Of a stretch of DNA of 64,000 bases, positions 35,986 to 45,255 are shown in pieces. Every line of letters starts with the position of its first letter. The first letter of the stretch is position 1. The position numbers and the translations under genes are program-made. Origin of the DNA: DATFDN01 sp963756495 (GTDB lineage Bacteria > Pseudomonadota > Alphaproteobacteria > Acetobacterales > Acetobacteraceae); assembly GCA_963756495.1 (NCBI GenBank), contig CAVWNS010000002.1, positions 620,001 to 684,000 of the forward strand. Reading direction: 5' to 3'. Below the pieces are notes generated by a model. That model was given only the letters and a program-made list of their open reading frames with translations. It was not told the origin of the DNA and ran no database searches.

Positions 35986-38954
35986 ACCTGTTCAGCATCC
36001 CGGCCCACCTGCCGTTTCTGGACGCGCTGGCCGCGGAGTGGCTGGCCGATACGCGCGCGCGCGGGCCCCTTGCCGCGGCGGACGGGCTGATCCTGCTGCC
36101 GACACGCCGCGCGGCGCGCGCGCTGGCCGAGGCGTTCCTGCGGGCCTCGGAAGGGCGGGCGCTGCTGCTGCCGCGCATCACCGCGATCGGTGCGCTGGAT
36201 GAGGCGCCGCTGGCGCTGGCGGGCACCCTCGCGCTGCCGCCCTCGGTGGAGCCGGCGCAACGCCTGGCCGCGCTGTCGCGGCTGATCCTGGCGATGCAGG
36301 GCCATGACGGCGCCCCGCGCACCGCCGACCGGGCATGGCGGCTGGGCGGGGAGCTGGCATCGCTGATGGACGAAGCGGAGCGGGCGGAGATCGACCTCGC
36401 CGCGCGCCTGCCGGACGCGGCGGACCCGCAATTCGCCCAGCACTGGGCGCAAACGCTGGCCTTCCTACGGGTCGTCACCGAGCACTGGCCGCTGTGGCTC
36501 GCCGAGCAGGGCGTGATGAACCCGGCGGCAAGACAAGTCGCGCTGCTCAATGCTCAGGCCGCCGCGTGGCAGGCCGATCCGCCCGCCTACCGCGTGTTGG
36601 TTGCTGGCGCTACCGCGGCAATTCCGGCGATCGCGCGGCTGGCTGGGGTCGTCGCGCGCCTGCCCGCCGGATCGGTGGTGCTGCCCGGCCTCGACGACGC
36701 GCTGTCTGAGGCGGCCTGGGCGGCGCTGGAAGCCTCCCACCCGCAGGCCGGGCTTGCCGCCCTGCTGCATGGAATGGGCGCGGCGCGCGGCGACGTGCGG
36801 CCCTGGCCGGTGACGCCGCCCTCGCGTGTGCCGGCAAGCCGGGTCGGGGCGCTGCGCCGCGCCCTGCTGCCGGGCGCTGCACTGGCCGAGGACTGGACGG
36901 ATACGCACGCAGCGGACACCCCCGGGCTGTGGCGGCTGGAGCCGGCCGACCAGCAGGAGGAGGCGGCTTCGGTCGCGCTGGTCCTGCGCGACGCGCTGGA
37001 AGCGCTGGGCGCTCGCGCCGCGCTGGTCACTCCCGACCGCGCCCTGGCCGACCGGGTGGCCGCGGAGCTGCTGCGCTGGGGCATCGTCGCCGACGACAGC
37101 GCCGGCGAGGCGCTCGCCGAGACGCCGCCGGCGGTGTTCCTCCGGCTGCTCGCGCGCGCGGTGACCGAGGAGCTGGCGCCGGTGCCGCTGCTGGCGCTAC
37201 TCAAGCACCCGCTCGCTGCCGCCGGCCTGTCCACCCCCGCCTGCCGCGCCGGCGCCCGCGCGCTGGAGCTGGCATGTCTGCGCGGCCCGCGGCCCCTGCC
37301 GGGTTTGACCGGGCTGCGCCTCGGGCTGGAGCGGGCACCGGTCGCGCTGCGTATCCCGGCCGGCGCGCTGCTCGCGCAGGTTGAGGACTGCCTCGCGCCG
37401 GCCTTGCGGTTCGCCGCCAATCTCGCCTCCGCGCCCGCCGAGGCATTGGCGGGAGTGATCGAGGCGGCCGAGCGCCTTGCCGCGACGGATCAGGAGGGGG
37501 GGCCGGCGCGGCTGTGGGCCGACGAGGAGGGCGAGGCGCTGTCGGCACATCTGAGCGCCGTCCTGGACGCCATGTCGATCCTGCCCGAGCAGCCGCGCGC
37601 GGTGCTGCCCGGACTGCTCGACGCCGTGCTCGCCAGCGGTCCGGCGGTGCGCACCCGCCGGGCGCTGCGCGGGCGGGGCGGGTCGGAGCATCCAAGGCTG
37701 TTCATCTGGGGCCTGCTGGAAGCCCGTCTGCAAGCCGTGGACGTGCTGGTGCTCGGCGGATTGGCCGAGGGCGTGTGGCCGCCGGCGGCCGAACCTGGCC
37801 CATGGCTGTCGCGTCCCATGCGCGCGCGCGTGGGCCTGCCCACGCCCGAGGAGGCGGTCGGGCAGGCGGCGCACGACTTCGCCGCCGCCGCCTGCGCCGC
37901 GCCCTCGGTCATCCTGTCCTGCCCGCGCCGGCTGGACGGGGCGCCCGCGGTGCCGGCGCGCTGGCTCACCCGGCTCGAGATGTTCCTAGCCGGGCGCGGG
38001 GCGGCGCTGCCGCGCCATCCGGCCGCTGGCTGGGCGCGGGCGCTGGACCAGCCCGCCGCGCTGCGCCCGGTCGGCCCCCCCGCGCCGTGCCCCGCGATCG
38101 CCCGTCGGCCACGCCGGCTGAGCGTGACCGAGATCGAGACCTGGCTGCGCGACCCGTACGCGATCCATGCGCGCCACATCCTGCGGGTCCGGGCTCTCGC
38201 GCCGCTGGAGCAGGACACCGACGCGGCCGATTACGGGTCGATGGTCCATGACGGCCTGCACAACTTCCTGGCGGAGGTCGGGTCCGGCTGGCCCGATGAC
38301 GCCCGGGCGCGGCTGCGCCATCATCTGCTGCGCACCATGACCGATGCGGGACTGCGCGAGGCACTGCGAAACTGGTGGGCGCCACGTCTGGAGCGCATTG
38401 CCGATTGGGTGGCCGAGACCGAGGGGGCGCGGCGCGGCGCGGCCGTGCCGCACGGGCTTTCGGCCGAGGTGACAGGAAGCTGGGATCTGCTGCGTCCGGG
38501 CGGGCGGTTCACGCTGACCGGGCGCGCCGACCGGATCGAGCGACTCGCGGACGGGCGGCTCGCCATCCTCGACTACAAGACAGGGACGCCGCCAGGACCG
38601 GGCGAGGTGGCATCCGGGCTGGCTCCGCAGCTGCCGCTGGAGGCTGCGATGGCGCAGGCGGGCGCGTTCGGCCCCGACTTGGCGGGTGAGGCGGCGGAGC
38701 TGGCTTACTGGCACATCACCGGCGGCTTCGTGCCGGGCAAGATGCAGCCGCTGTTCAAGAGCGATCCGACCGCCATCGCGGCGGCGGCGCAGGTTGCCGC
38801 CGATGCTCTCGGCGCGCTGATCGACGCCTTCGACGACCCGGCGCGCTGCTACCTCTCCCAGCCGCATCCCGGCCGCGCGCCGCGCTTCTCGGACTACGCC
38901 CAGCTCGCCCGAGTGGTGGAATGGGCGGCGGTGGGCGACGGGGAGGGCCCGTAG
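35982..38954 (+). CDS. addB: Double-strand break repair protein AddB
   Basis: A 990-residue subunit of the AddAB helicase-nuclease that processes double-strand breaks for recombination. The inactivated helicase half starts with LILLPTRRAARALAEAFLRA; the C-terminal RecB-type nuclease domain includes RADRIERLADGRLAILDYKT with the catalytic Asp and Lys of the DYK motif. The start is TTG at 35982, which overlaps the upstream stop as TTGA. The conserved fold starts within 10 residues. addA follows after 4 bp. Confidence 0.93.
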   Translation: MNLFSIPAHLPFLDALAAEWLADTRARGPLAAADGLILLPTRRAARALAEAFLRASEGRALLLPRITAIGALDEAPLALAGTLALPPSVEPAQRLAALSRLILAMQGHDGAPRTADRAWRLGGELASLMDEAERAEIDLAARLPDAADPQFAQHWAQTLAFLRVVTEHWPLWLAEQGVMNPAARQVALLNAQAAAWQADPPAYRVLVAGATAAIPAIARLAGVVARLPAGSVVLPGLDDALSEAAWAALEASHPQAGLAALLHGMGAARGDVRPWPVTPPSRVPASRVGALRRALLPGAALAEDWTDTHAADTPGLWRLEPADQQEEAASVALVLRDALEALGARAALVTPDRALADRVAAELLRWGIVADDSAGEALAETPPAVFLRLLARAVTEELAPVPLLALLKHPLAAAGLSTPACRAGARALELACLRGPRPLPGLTGLRLGLERAPVALRIPAGALLAQVEDCLAPALRFAANLASAPAEALAGVIEAAERLAATDQEGGPARLWADEEGEALSAHLSAVLDAMSILPEQPRAVLPGLLDAVLASGPAVRTRRALRGRGGSEHPRLFIWGLLEARLQAVDVLVLGGLAEGVWPPAAEPGPWLSRPMRARVGLPTPEEAVGQAAHDFAAAACAAPSVILSCPRRLDGAPAVPARWLTRLEMFLAGRGAALPRHPAAGWARALDQPAALRPVGPPAPCPAIARRPRRLSVTEIETWLRDPYAIHARHILRVRALAPLEQDTDAADYGSMVHDGLHNFLAEVGSGWPDDARARLRHHLLRTMTDAGLREALRNWWAPRLERIADWVAETEGARRGAAVPHGLSAEVTGSWDLLRPGGRFTLTGRADRIERLADGRLAILDYKTGTPPGPGEVASGLAPQLPLEAAMAQAGAFGPDLAGEAAELAYWHITGGFVPGKMQPLFKSDPTAIAAAAQVAADALGALIDAFDDPARCYLSQPHPGRAPRFSDYAQLARVVEWAAVGDGEGP

Positions 38955-38958
38955 CCCA

Positions 38959-41900
38959 GTGAGCCAGCTTGCCCGCGACCACGCCAACGCCGCCCAGCTC
39001 CAGGGGTCGGACCCGACCATTTCGGCCTTCGTGGGTGCCTCGGCGGGGTCGGGCAAAACCAAGCTGCTGACTGACCGGCTGCTGCGGCTGATGCTGGGCG
39101 GCGCCCGGCCCGAGCGCATCCAATGCCTGACCTTCACTAAGGCGGCGGCGGCGGAGATGGCGGTGCGGCTGCAACTCACGCTCGGCCGCTGGGTCACGCT
39201 CGACGACGGGGCGCTCGCGGCCGAGTTGGACGCGCTGTCGGTCGCGCCGGGCGAGGACGCGCGCCGGCGCGCTCGCGCGCTGTTCGCGACGGTGCTCGAC
39301 CTGCCGGGCGGCATGCGGATCGGCACCATCCATGCGTTCTGTCAAAGCCTGCTGCGCCGCTTCCCGCTTGAGGCGGCGCTATCGCCGCACTTCACCGTCG
39401 CCGACGAGCGCGCGGCGGAGGAGGCGCTGACCGACGCGCGCGAGGCGATGCTCGCCGATGCCAACGTGGCGGCGATGCGCGACGCGCTCGGGCGGCTGGC
39501 CGGGCTGACCACGGCGGGGCAGTTCCACCAGCTCGTCGCGGCGCTGCTGGGCAGCCGCGACCGGGTGGCGGCCAGTCACGCGCTCGGCCCGGCGCTCGCC
39601 GCGGCGCAATGCCGGGCGCTGGGCCTCGTGCATGCGAGCACCGCCCATGTGCTGGACGCGGCAATCTCCTGGCCCGAGGCGGCGGCGGTGCGCGCGGCGG
39701 CGGCGCGGATCGCCCGCGACGGCGCGCCCAAGTGCCAGCAGAAGGCGGAGCGGCTGCTCGACTGGCTGGGCCGCGACGAGACGGCGCGTTGCGCGGCTTG
39801 GCCGGTCTGGGCTGACGAGTTCCTGACCGACAAGGGCGAGCCGCGCAGCGCGGGCTCGTTCCTGAATCCAAAGCTCGCCAACGCCGCACCTGAAGTGGCC
39901 GAGGTGATGGCGGCCGAGGTGCGGCGAGTGGTCGCGATAGAGGATGCGCGGCGCGGCTGCGACATGGCGAGCCTGTCGCACGCGCTGCTGACGCTCGCCG
40001 CGCCGGTGCTGGAGGGCTATGCGCGCCGCAAGGATTCGGCGGGCCTGCTCGACTACGAGGACCTGATCGGCCGCAGCTCCAGCCTGCTGGTCGATCCCGG
40101 CGCGGCCTGGGTGCTCTACAAGCTGGATGGCGGACTCGATCATCTGCTGCTCGACGAGGTGCAGGACACGGCGCCGGCGCAGTGGCGCATCGCGCACGCG
40201 CTGACCGCCGAGTTCTTCGCCGGCGAAAGCGCGGTGGAGGCGCCGCGCACGGTGTTCGCCGTGGGCGACCGCAAGCAGTCGATCTTCTCCTTCCAGGGCG
40301 CCGACGCGGCGGCATTCGATGGCTCCCGCACCGCCATGGGCGAGCGGGTGAACGCGGCCGGCGGGCGCTGGGCGGAGCCGTCGCTGAACGTGTCGTTCCG
40401 CTCCGTGACGCCGGTGCTCGAGTTGGTGGACGCGGTGTTCGCCAATCCCCTCGCCGCCATCGGCGTGTGCGAGCCCGGGACGCTGCGTCATGAGAGCGAC
40501 CGCGCGGGCCAGGCCGGAAGCGTCGAGCTGTGGCCGCTGGCGCCGCGCCCCGAGGTGCCGGAGCCGCCCGGCTGGACGGTACCCGATCGCAACCACGGCC
40601 TGAGATCCGCGCCGCAGGTGCTGGCCGAGGCGCTGGCCGGGTGGATTGCCCGGCAGACCGGGGGCGACGTGATGCTGGAGAGCCGCGCCCGGCCGCTGCG
40701 TGCGGGCGATGTGATGGTGCTCGTCCGCCGGCGCAACGATTTCGCGCGTTGTCTGGTGCGCGAGCTGAAGGCGCGCGGCGTGCCGGTCGCCGGGCTGGAC
40801 CGGCTGGCATTGACCGAGCAGCCGGCGGTGCAGGACCTGCTCGCGCTCGCCGACGCGCTGCTGCTGCCGCAGGACGACCTGCAATTCGCCTGCTTCCTGA
40901 CCAGCCCGCTGGGGGACCTGACCGATGACAGCCTGATGGCATTGGCGCTCGACCGGCCGGGACCGTTGTGGGAGGCGCTGCGCGCGCGCGCCGGGGAACG
41001 GGCGGACTGGACGCGGGCCTGGTCGATGTTCGCCGCGCTGCTGGCGCGTGTCGATTACGCCAGCCCGCACGCGCTGCTGACGGAGGCGCTGGGGCCGCTC
41101 GGGGGGCGGGCGCGGCTGTTCGCGCGGCTGGGCGCCGAGGCGGGCGAGCCGGTGGACGAGTTGCTGAACGCAGCGCTGGCCTATGCGCGGCCGCACCCGC
41201 CCTCCTTGCAGGGCTTCGTGCACTGGCTGCGCCGCTCGGGCGCCGAGGTGAAGCGCGAGCAGGAGGCGGCGGGCGGGACGGTGCGGGTGATGACGGTGCA
41301 TGGCGCCAAGGGGCTCCAGGCGCCGCTGGTCATCCTGCCCGACACCACCGCACTGCCGCCCGCCGAGGGCGGCATCCTGTGGGCACCCGATCCCGAGACC
41401 GGCATTGAGGTGCCGCTATGGGCGCCGCGCAAGGAGTTGCGCTGCGCGGAGGCGGAGCGGATGCGCGACTTGGTCAGCGTGCGGCGCATGGAGGAGCACA
41501 ACCGGCTGCTCTATGTCGCGCTGACCCGCGCCGAGGACCGGCTGGTGGTCTGCGGCTGGGCGCCCCGCCGTGGCGTGCCGGCGGAGAGCTGGTACGCGCT
41601 GGTGCAGGCCGGGTTCGCGGCGATTGGCGCCGAGGCGATGGATTTCCCGCTCTGGCCGGGCGAGATGGACAGCCAGGCGCTTTGCCACGCCTGCCCGCAG
41701 GCAGCCGCGCCCGACCGGATCGAGCGCGCGGCCGGCACAATCATCGCGGACAGACTGCCGGCCTGGGCGGGGACGGCCCCGCTCTGGCGGCCTGCGCTGC
41801 CACCGTCCGAGCCGGCGCGACCGCAGCCGTTGGCGCCCAGCCGACCGGAGGGGGTGGAGCTTGGGCCGGTGCCTGCGTCGACTTCGCCGCTGCGTGCGTG

Positions 41901-42447
41901 CGGCGCGGTGGGCGGGCTGCGACGGGGGCGGCTGGTGCATGCGCTGCTCCAGCACCTGCCGGCGCTGGCGCCCGCGCGCCGGCTGGCGGCGGCGCTCGCC
42001 TGGCTGGACCGGCCGGGTCATGGGCTCGAACCGGGCGAGGCGGCGCGGCTCGCCGAGCAGGTGACGGCGCTGCTCGACCACCCGGAGCTGGCGCCCCTGT
42101 TCGGACCCGACAGCCGCGCCGAGGTGCCGCTGTCGGGGGTGGTCGCGGGGCAGGTGGTGGGCGGGCTGGTCGATCGGCTGGCGGTGCTGGCGGACGCCGT
42201 GCTGGTCGCCGACTATAAGACCAACCGCCGTCCGCCGGAGCAGGCAAGCGCCACGCCGGTCCTCTACCTGCGCCAGATGGCGGCGTACCGGGCGGTGCTG
42301 CGCGCCATCTTCCCCGACCGGCCGGTGCGTTGCGTGCTGCTCTGGACCGAGGCCGCGCGCCTGTGCTGGTTGCCCGACGCCCTGCTGGACATGCACGGGT
42401 TGATCCTGCCTCCAGGCGCGACCACGTGCGACGTAACCATTAGGTGA
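38959..42447 (+). CDS. addA: Double-strand break repair helicase AddA
   Basis: A 1162-residue UvrD/RecB-type superfamily 1 helicase with a nuclease domain. Walker A is VGASAGSGKTKLLTDRLLRL (about 27-46); motif Ia QCLTFTKAAAAEMA, motif II LLLDEVQDTAPAQW, motif III AVGDRKQSIFSFQGAD, motif V/VI VMTVHGAKGLQAPLVILPD and RLLYVALTRAEDRLVV follow. The nuclease has LVADYKTNRRPP near the C terminus. GTG start 38959 lies 4 bp after addB. Confidence 0.95.
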   Translation: MSQLARDHANAAQLQGSDPTISAFVGASAGSGKTKLLTDRLLRLMLGGARPERIQCLTFTKAAAAEMAVRLQLTLGRWVTLDDGALAAELDALSVAPGEDARRRARALFATVLDLPGGMRIGTIHAFCQSLLRRFPLEAALSPHFTVADERAAEEALTDAREAMLADANVAAMRDALGRLAGLTTAGQFHQLVAALLGSRDRVAASHALGPALAAAQCRALGLVHASTAHVLDAAISWPEAAAVRAAAARIARDGAPKCQQKAERLLDWLGRDETARCAAWPVWADEFLTDKGEPRSAGSFLNPKLANAAPEVAEVMAAEVRRVVAIEDARRGCDMASLSHALLTLAAPVLEGYARRKDSAGLLDYEDLIGRSSSLLVDPGAAWVLYKLDGGLDHLLLDEVQDTAPAQWRIAHALTAEFFAGESAVEAPRTVFAVGDRKQSIFSFQGADAAAFDGSRTAMGERVNAAGGRWAEPSLNVSFRSVTPVLELVDAVFANPLAAIGVCEPGTLRHESDRAGQAGSVELWPLAPRPEVPEPPGWTVPDRNHGLRSAPQVLAEALAGWIARQTGGDVMLESRARPLRAGDVMVLVRRRNDFARCLVRELKARGVPVAGLDRLALTEQPAVQDLLALADALLLPQDDLQFACFLTSPLGDLTDDSLMALALDRPGPLWEALRARAGERADWTRAWSMFAALLARVDYASPHALLTEALGPLGGRARLFARLGAEAGEPVDELLNAALAYARPHPPSLQGFVHWLRRSGAEVKREQEAAGGTVRVMTVHGAKGLQAPLVILPDTTALPPAEGGILWAPDPETGIEVPLWAPRKELRCAEAERMRDLVSVRRMEEHNRLLYVALTRAEDRLVVCGWAPRRGVPAESWYALVQAGFAAIGAEAMDFPLWPGEMDSQALCHACPQAAAPDRIERAAGTIIADRLPAWAGTAPLWRPALPPSEPARPQPLAPSRPEGVELGPVPASTSPLRACGAVGGLRRGRLVHALLQHLPALAPARRLAAALAWLDRPGHGLEPGEAARLAEQVTALLDHPELAPLFGPDSRAEVPLSGVVAGQVVGGLVDRLAVLADAVLVADYKTNRRPPEQASATPVLYLRQMAAYRAVLRAIFPDRPVRCVLLWTEAARLCWLPDALLDMHGLILPPGATTCDVTIR

Positions 42448-42457
42448 GGACGATCCG

Positions 42458-42784
42458 ATGAGCGCGAACACCAAGCCCGTTACGGACCAGAGCTTCGAGA
42501 CCGACGTGCTGAAGGCCTCGGAGCCGGTACTGGTAGATTTCTGGGCGGAATGGTGCGGCCCCTGCAAGATGATCGGACCCGCGCTGGAGGAGCTGGCGGG
42601 CGAGTTCGCAGGCCGGCTGACCGTCGCCAAGGTCAACATCGACGAGAACCCGACGACGCCGAACAATTACGCGGTGCGCGGCATTCCGACCTTGATCCTG
42701 TTCAAGGATGGCAAGCCCGCGGCGACTCAGGTGGGCGCATTGCCCAAGAGCCGGCTGAAGGACTGGATCGCAGGCAACATCTGA
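42458..42784 (+). CDS. trxA: Thioredoxin
   Basis: A 108-residue cytoplasmic thioredoxin. The active site is FWAEWCGPCKMIGPALEELA; the cis-Pro is in VRGIPTLILFKDGKPA. Length and fold are those of TrxA. It begins 10 bp after addA with AGGTGAGGA upstream, as the last gene of the tsaE operon. The pairing addA-trxA is common in alphaproteobacteria. Confidence 0.96.
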   Translation: MSANTKPVTDQSFETDVLKASEPVLVDFWAEWCGPCKMIGPALEELAGEFAGRLTVAKVNIDENPTTPNNYAVRGIPTLILFKDGKPAATQVGALPKSRLKDWIAGNI

Positions 42785-42927
42785 GGGAGGGCGACGGGGC
42801 GGGCTGGGTCATCCACCCTGATCGTCTTCAACAAGAGGCGGCCTTTTTCAACAATCCAAAGTGCATAGGTCATCCTCCCACGTTGACCTCGCTTGCTCCA
42901 GGTCAGCGCGCGGAGTAATGATTCGTG

Positions 42928-42943
42928 CCCGAGCGTGTTCGGG
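42928..42943 (+). promoter_or_regulatory. Hairpin just before the entericidin ribosome binding site
   Basis: CCCGA and TCGGG form a 5-bp GC-rich stem around a 6-nt loop ending about 5 nt before the GGAGGGG of the next gene. It could limit or stabilise the 5' leader. The remaining bases from 42785 show no gene. Confidence 0.3.
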
Positions 42944-42958
42944 TCTTGGAGGGGCACA

Positions 42959-43141
42959 ATGGAACAGTCCGGTCGTTTGCGTCATGGCTTGGCCGCGGCG
43001 CTGGTCACCAGTTTCTTCCTTGTCGGCGCGCTGGTGACGCTCAGTGCCTGCAACACGACCGCGGGCGCCGGACAGGACGTCAGCGCGGCCGGCAAGGCGG
43101 TCACGAATTCCGCCGACACGGTGAAGTCCAAACTACCGTGA
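42959..43141 (+). CDS. Entericidin A/B-type small lipoprotein
   Basis: A 60-residue lipoprotein. The signal segment is ALVTSFFLVGALVTLSAC, with a lipobox LSAC; the mature part CNTTAGAGQDVSAAGKAVTN fits the entericidin family (short, amphipathic, membrane-acting). GGAGGGG at 42948-42954 lies at ideal spacing before ATG 42959. Entericidins in E. coli form an antidote/toxin pair; here there is only one gene, so a general stress role is more likely. Confidence 0.85.
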   Translation: MEQSGRLRHGLAAALVTSFFLVGALVTLSACNTTAGAGQDVSAAGKAVTNSADTVKSKLP

Positions 43142-43189
43142 AGTCGCACCTGTAGGCACGTCGGTCGTCGGGGTGGCTTGGCTCGCCTG

Positions 43190-44164
43190 CTACCCTGGCG
43201 CGGCGCGCAGGCGTCTGACCTCGAACACCTGCCACAGCAACAGAATCGGAGTTCCGATCGCCACGTCGCGGGCGCGCCGGATCAGCGAAACCGCGAGCGA
43301 TATCTCGGCCGGGATACCGAACAGCGCGCCGAGCCCGGCGTAGCTCGCCTCCTGCACGCCCGCGCTCACTGGCACGAGGAACGTAGCGGCAACGATGCCG
43401 GACAGCAGCGCCTCGATCGCCAGCGCACTGTCGATATCGATCGGCACGCCGATGGCCCGGAAGGCGATCCAGTCCGCGATCCCGCTGAGGAGCCAGCCGA
43501 TCAGATGCAGCATGAAGGCGGCGAAAAGCCGGCCGGTGTGGTGGTAGAGGGCGCGCATCTCGGCGTGCAATGCGGCCAGGCGCTGACGGGCGCCGCCCAG
43601 CCGGCGGCCGGCGATGCGGTCGGCGATCCGCGTGAACAGTGGCGCAGCGCCGCGCTGAAGCCAGATGAACACGATCACGCCAAATGTGGAGAGGCCGAGC
43701 CCGATCTCGATCGGCACCGAGACATGCTCGGTCGTCGGCGCGCGGGCGAGCAGGATCGAGAGGCCGACCCCGATGAAGGCGAGCTCGGCCAGGAACTCAG
43801 CGGTGATATCGACGATGGTGGTTGCGGTGGCGATCGGCCAGGACAGACCGTGCAGCATCACGGCGCGCGCGCCGAACACGAACCCGCCCACCTGCGAGAA
43901 GGGCAGGCAATTGATGCTGGCGTCGCGCACCATCCGGCCCCAAAGGAACAGCAGCGGACGCCGCACGCCGGCCGCCCGTGCCACTTGGTCCCAGGCGAGG
44001 CCGAGCGGCTGGAAGATGACGAGTTGCCACAGGCAGATCAGGGCGAAGCCGGCCCAACCGACCCGCGCGAGAGCGCGGCTGACATTACCGAACCCGTATG
44101 AGCCGATCAGCAGCGTGGCCAGCAGGAGGCCCAGCAGCGCGAGCGCGATCGAGAGCTTCTTCAA
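43190..44164 (-). CDS. hpnL: HpnL-type lysylphosphatidylglycerol-synthase-fold membrane protein
   Basis: About 324 residues with 8 or so hydrophobic helices. It shows WAGFALICLWQLVIFQPLGL, the conserved FSQVGGFVFGARAVML and PVSAGVQEASYAGLGALFGI, typical of the flippase-like family near hopanoid genes. It is probably a transporter or accessory protein for hopanoids. The start is uncertain: a TTG at 44164 precedes KKLSIALALLGLLLATLLIG, but the frame is open to 44329. It is divergent from hpnA by about 83 bp. Confidence 0.75.
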   Translation of the reverse strand: MKKLSIALALLGLLLATLLIGSYGFGNVSRALARVGWAGFALICLWQLVIFQPLGLAWDQVARAAGVRRPLLFLWGRMVRDASINCLPFSQVGGFVFGARAVMLHGLSWPIATATTIVDITAEFLAELAFIGVGLSILLARAPTTEHVSVPIEIGLGLSTFGVIVFIWLQRGAAPLFTRIADRIAGRRLGGARQRLAALHAEMRALYHHTGRLFAAFMLHLIGWLLSGIADWIAFRAIGVPIDIDSALAIEALLSGIVAATFLVPVSAGVQEASYAGLGALFGIPAEISLAVSLIRRARDVAIGTPILLLWQVFEVRRLRAAPG

Positions 44165-44247
44165 GGGGCCGATCCGACGTTGGGCGCCCGGCTCTACACC
44201 CGCGCGGCCGCGCGGGGCTATAGACGAGCGGCAGGAAGGGGCAGGTC

Positions 44248-45255
44248 GTGAGCGAGGCGGGCATACTGACACTGCTGACCGGGGCAACAGGGTTCGTCGG
44301 CTCGGCGGTCGCGCGCGCGCTGGCGGCACGGGGGCATAGGCTGCGCGTGCTGGTGCGTCCGACCAGCGACCGGCGCAACCTCATCGGCCTCGACAATGCC
44401 GAGCCGGTCGTCGGCGATCTCACCGATGCCGCGAGCCTCGCCCGCGCGGCGACGGGTTGCCGGTACGTGTTCCATATTGCGGCCGATTACCGGATCTGGG
44501 TGCCGAACCCGGATGCCATGCTGCGCGCCAATGTCGAGGGCACCACGGCGATGCTGCGCGCGGCGCAGGCGGCGGGGGCGGAGCGGATCGTCCATTGCAG
44601 CTCGGTCGCGGCACTCGGACTGACCAAGGACGGCACGCCGGCCGACGAGACCACGCCGGTCGATGCCGAAGCGATCGTCGGGATGTACAAACGCTCCAAG
44701 CACCTGGCCGAGCAGGCGGCGCTCGACCTCGCCCGGCAGGGCGCGCCGGTGGTGATCGTCAACCCCGCCGCCCCCGTGGGCCCGCGCGACATCCGGCCCA
44801 CGCCGACCGGACGCATGATCCTGGACGCGGCGGCCGGGCGGATGCCGGCCTACATCGACACCGGCCTGAACGTCGTGCATGTCGATGACGTCGCCGAGGG
44901 CCACGTCCTGGCGCTGGAGCGCGGGCAGGTGGGCGAGCGCTATATCCTGGGCGGAGAGAACCTGACGCTGCGCGAATTGCTGGGCCTGGTCGCCGCCGCC
45001 ACCGGGCGGCGCCCGCCGGCGATCCGGCTGACCCATGAGGTCGTCTGGCCGGTCGCGGCGGCGATGGAAGCGCTGGCGCGCGTGGTGCCGTTCGAGCCGC
45101 CGGTCACGCGCGACCATCTGCGCATGGCGCGCAAGAAGATGTTCTACTCCTCGGCCAAGGCGGTCCGCGAACTCGGCTATGCCCCGCGTCCGGCGATCGA
45201 GGCGGTGCGCGACGCGGTTGCCTGGTTCCGGGCCAATGGCATGTTGCGCGCATGA
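44248..45255 (+). CDS. hpnA: Hopanoid-associated sugar epimerase HpnA
   Basis: A 335-residue extended short-chain dehydrogenase. The NAD-binding motif is LTGATGFVGSAVARALAARG; the catalytic YxxxK is MYKRSKHLAEQAA. It shares the HpnA signature VFHIAADYRIWVPNPDAMLR. It is likely involved in hopanoid head-group modification; the actual substrate is not settled. GTG start; the stop overlaps hpnB (ATGA). Confidence 0.9.
   Translation: MSEAGILTLLTGATGFVGSAVARALAARGHRLRVLVRPTSDRRNLIGLDNAEPVVGDLTDAASLARAATGCRYVFHIAADYRIWVPNPDAMLRANVEGTTAMLRAAQAAGAERIVHCSSVAALGLTKDGTPADETTPVDAEAIVGMYKRSKHLAEQAALDLARQGAPVVIVNPAAPVGPRDIRPTPTGRMILDAAAGRMPAYIDTGLNVVHVDDVAEGHVLALERGQVGERYILGGENLTLRELLGLVAAATGRRPPAIRLTHEVVWPVAAAMEALARVVPFEPPVTRDHLRMARKKMFYSSAKAVRELGYAPRPAIEAVRDAVAWFRANGMLRA

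Noticed and set aside
39379..41301. A 640-residue minus-strand frame inside addA
   Set aside because: Low-complexity Arg/His/Gln-rich antisense of addA, typical of high-GC shadow frames, with no domain.
42959..43141. A toxin-antitoxin pair based on entericidin
   Set aside because: Only one entericidin-like gene is present, and the adjacent genes (trxA, hpnL) are unrelated.
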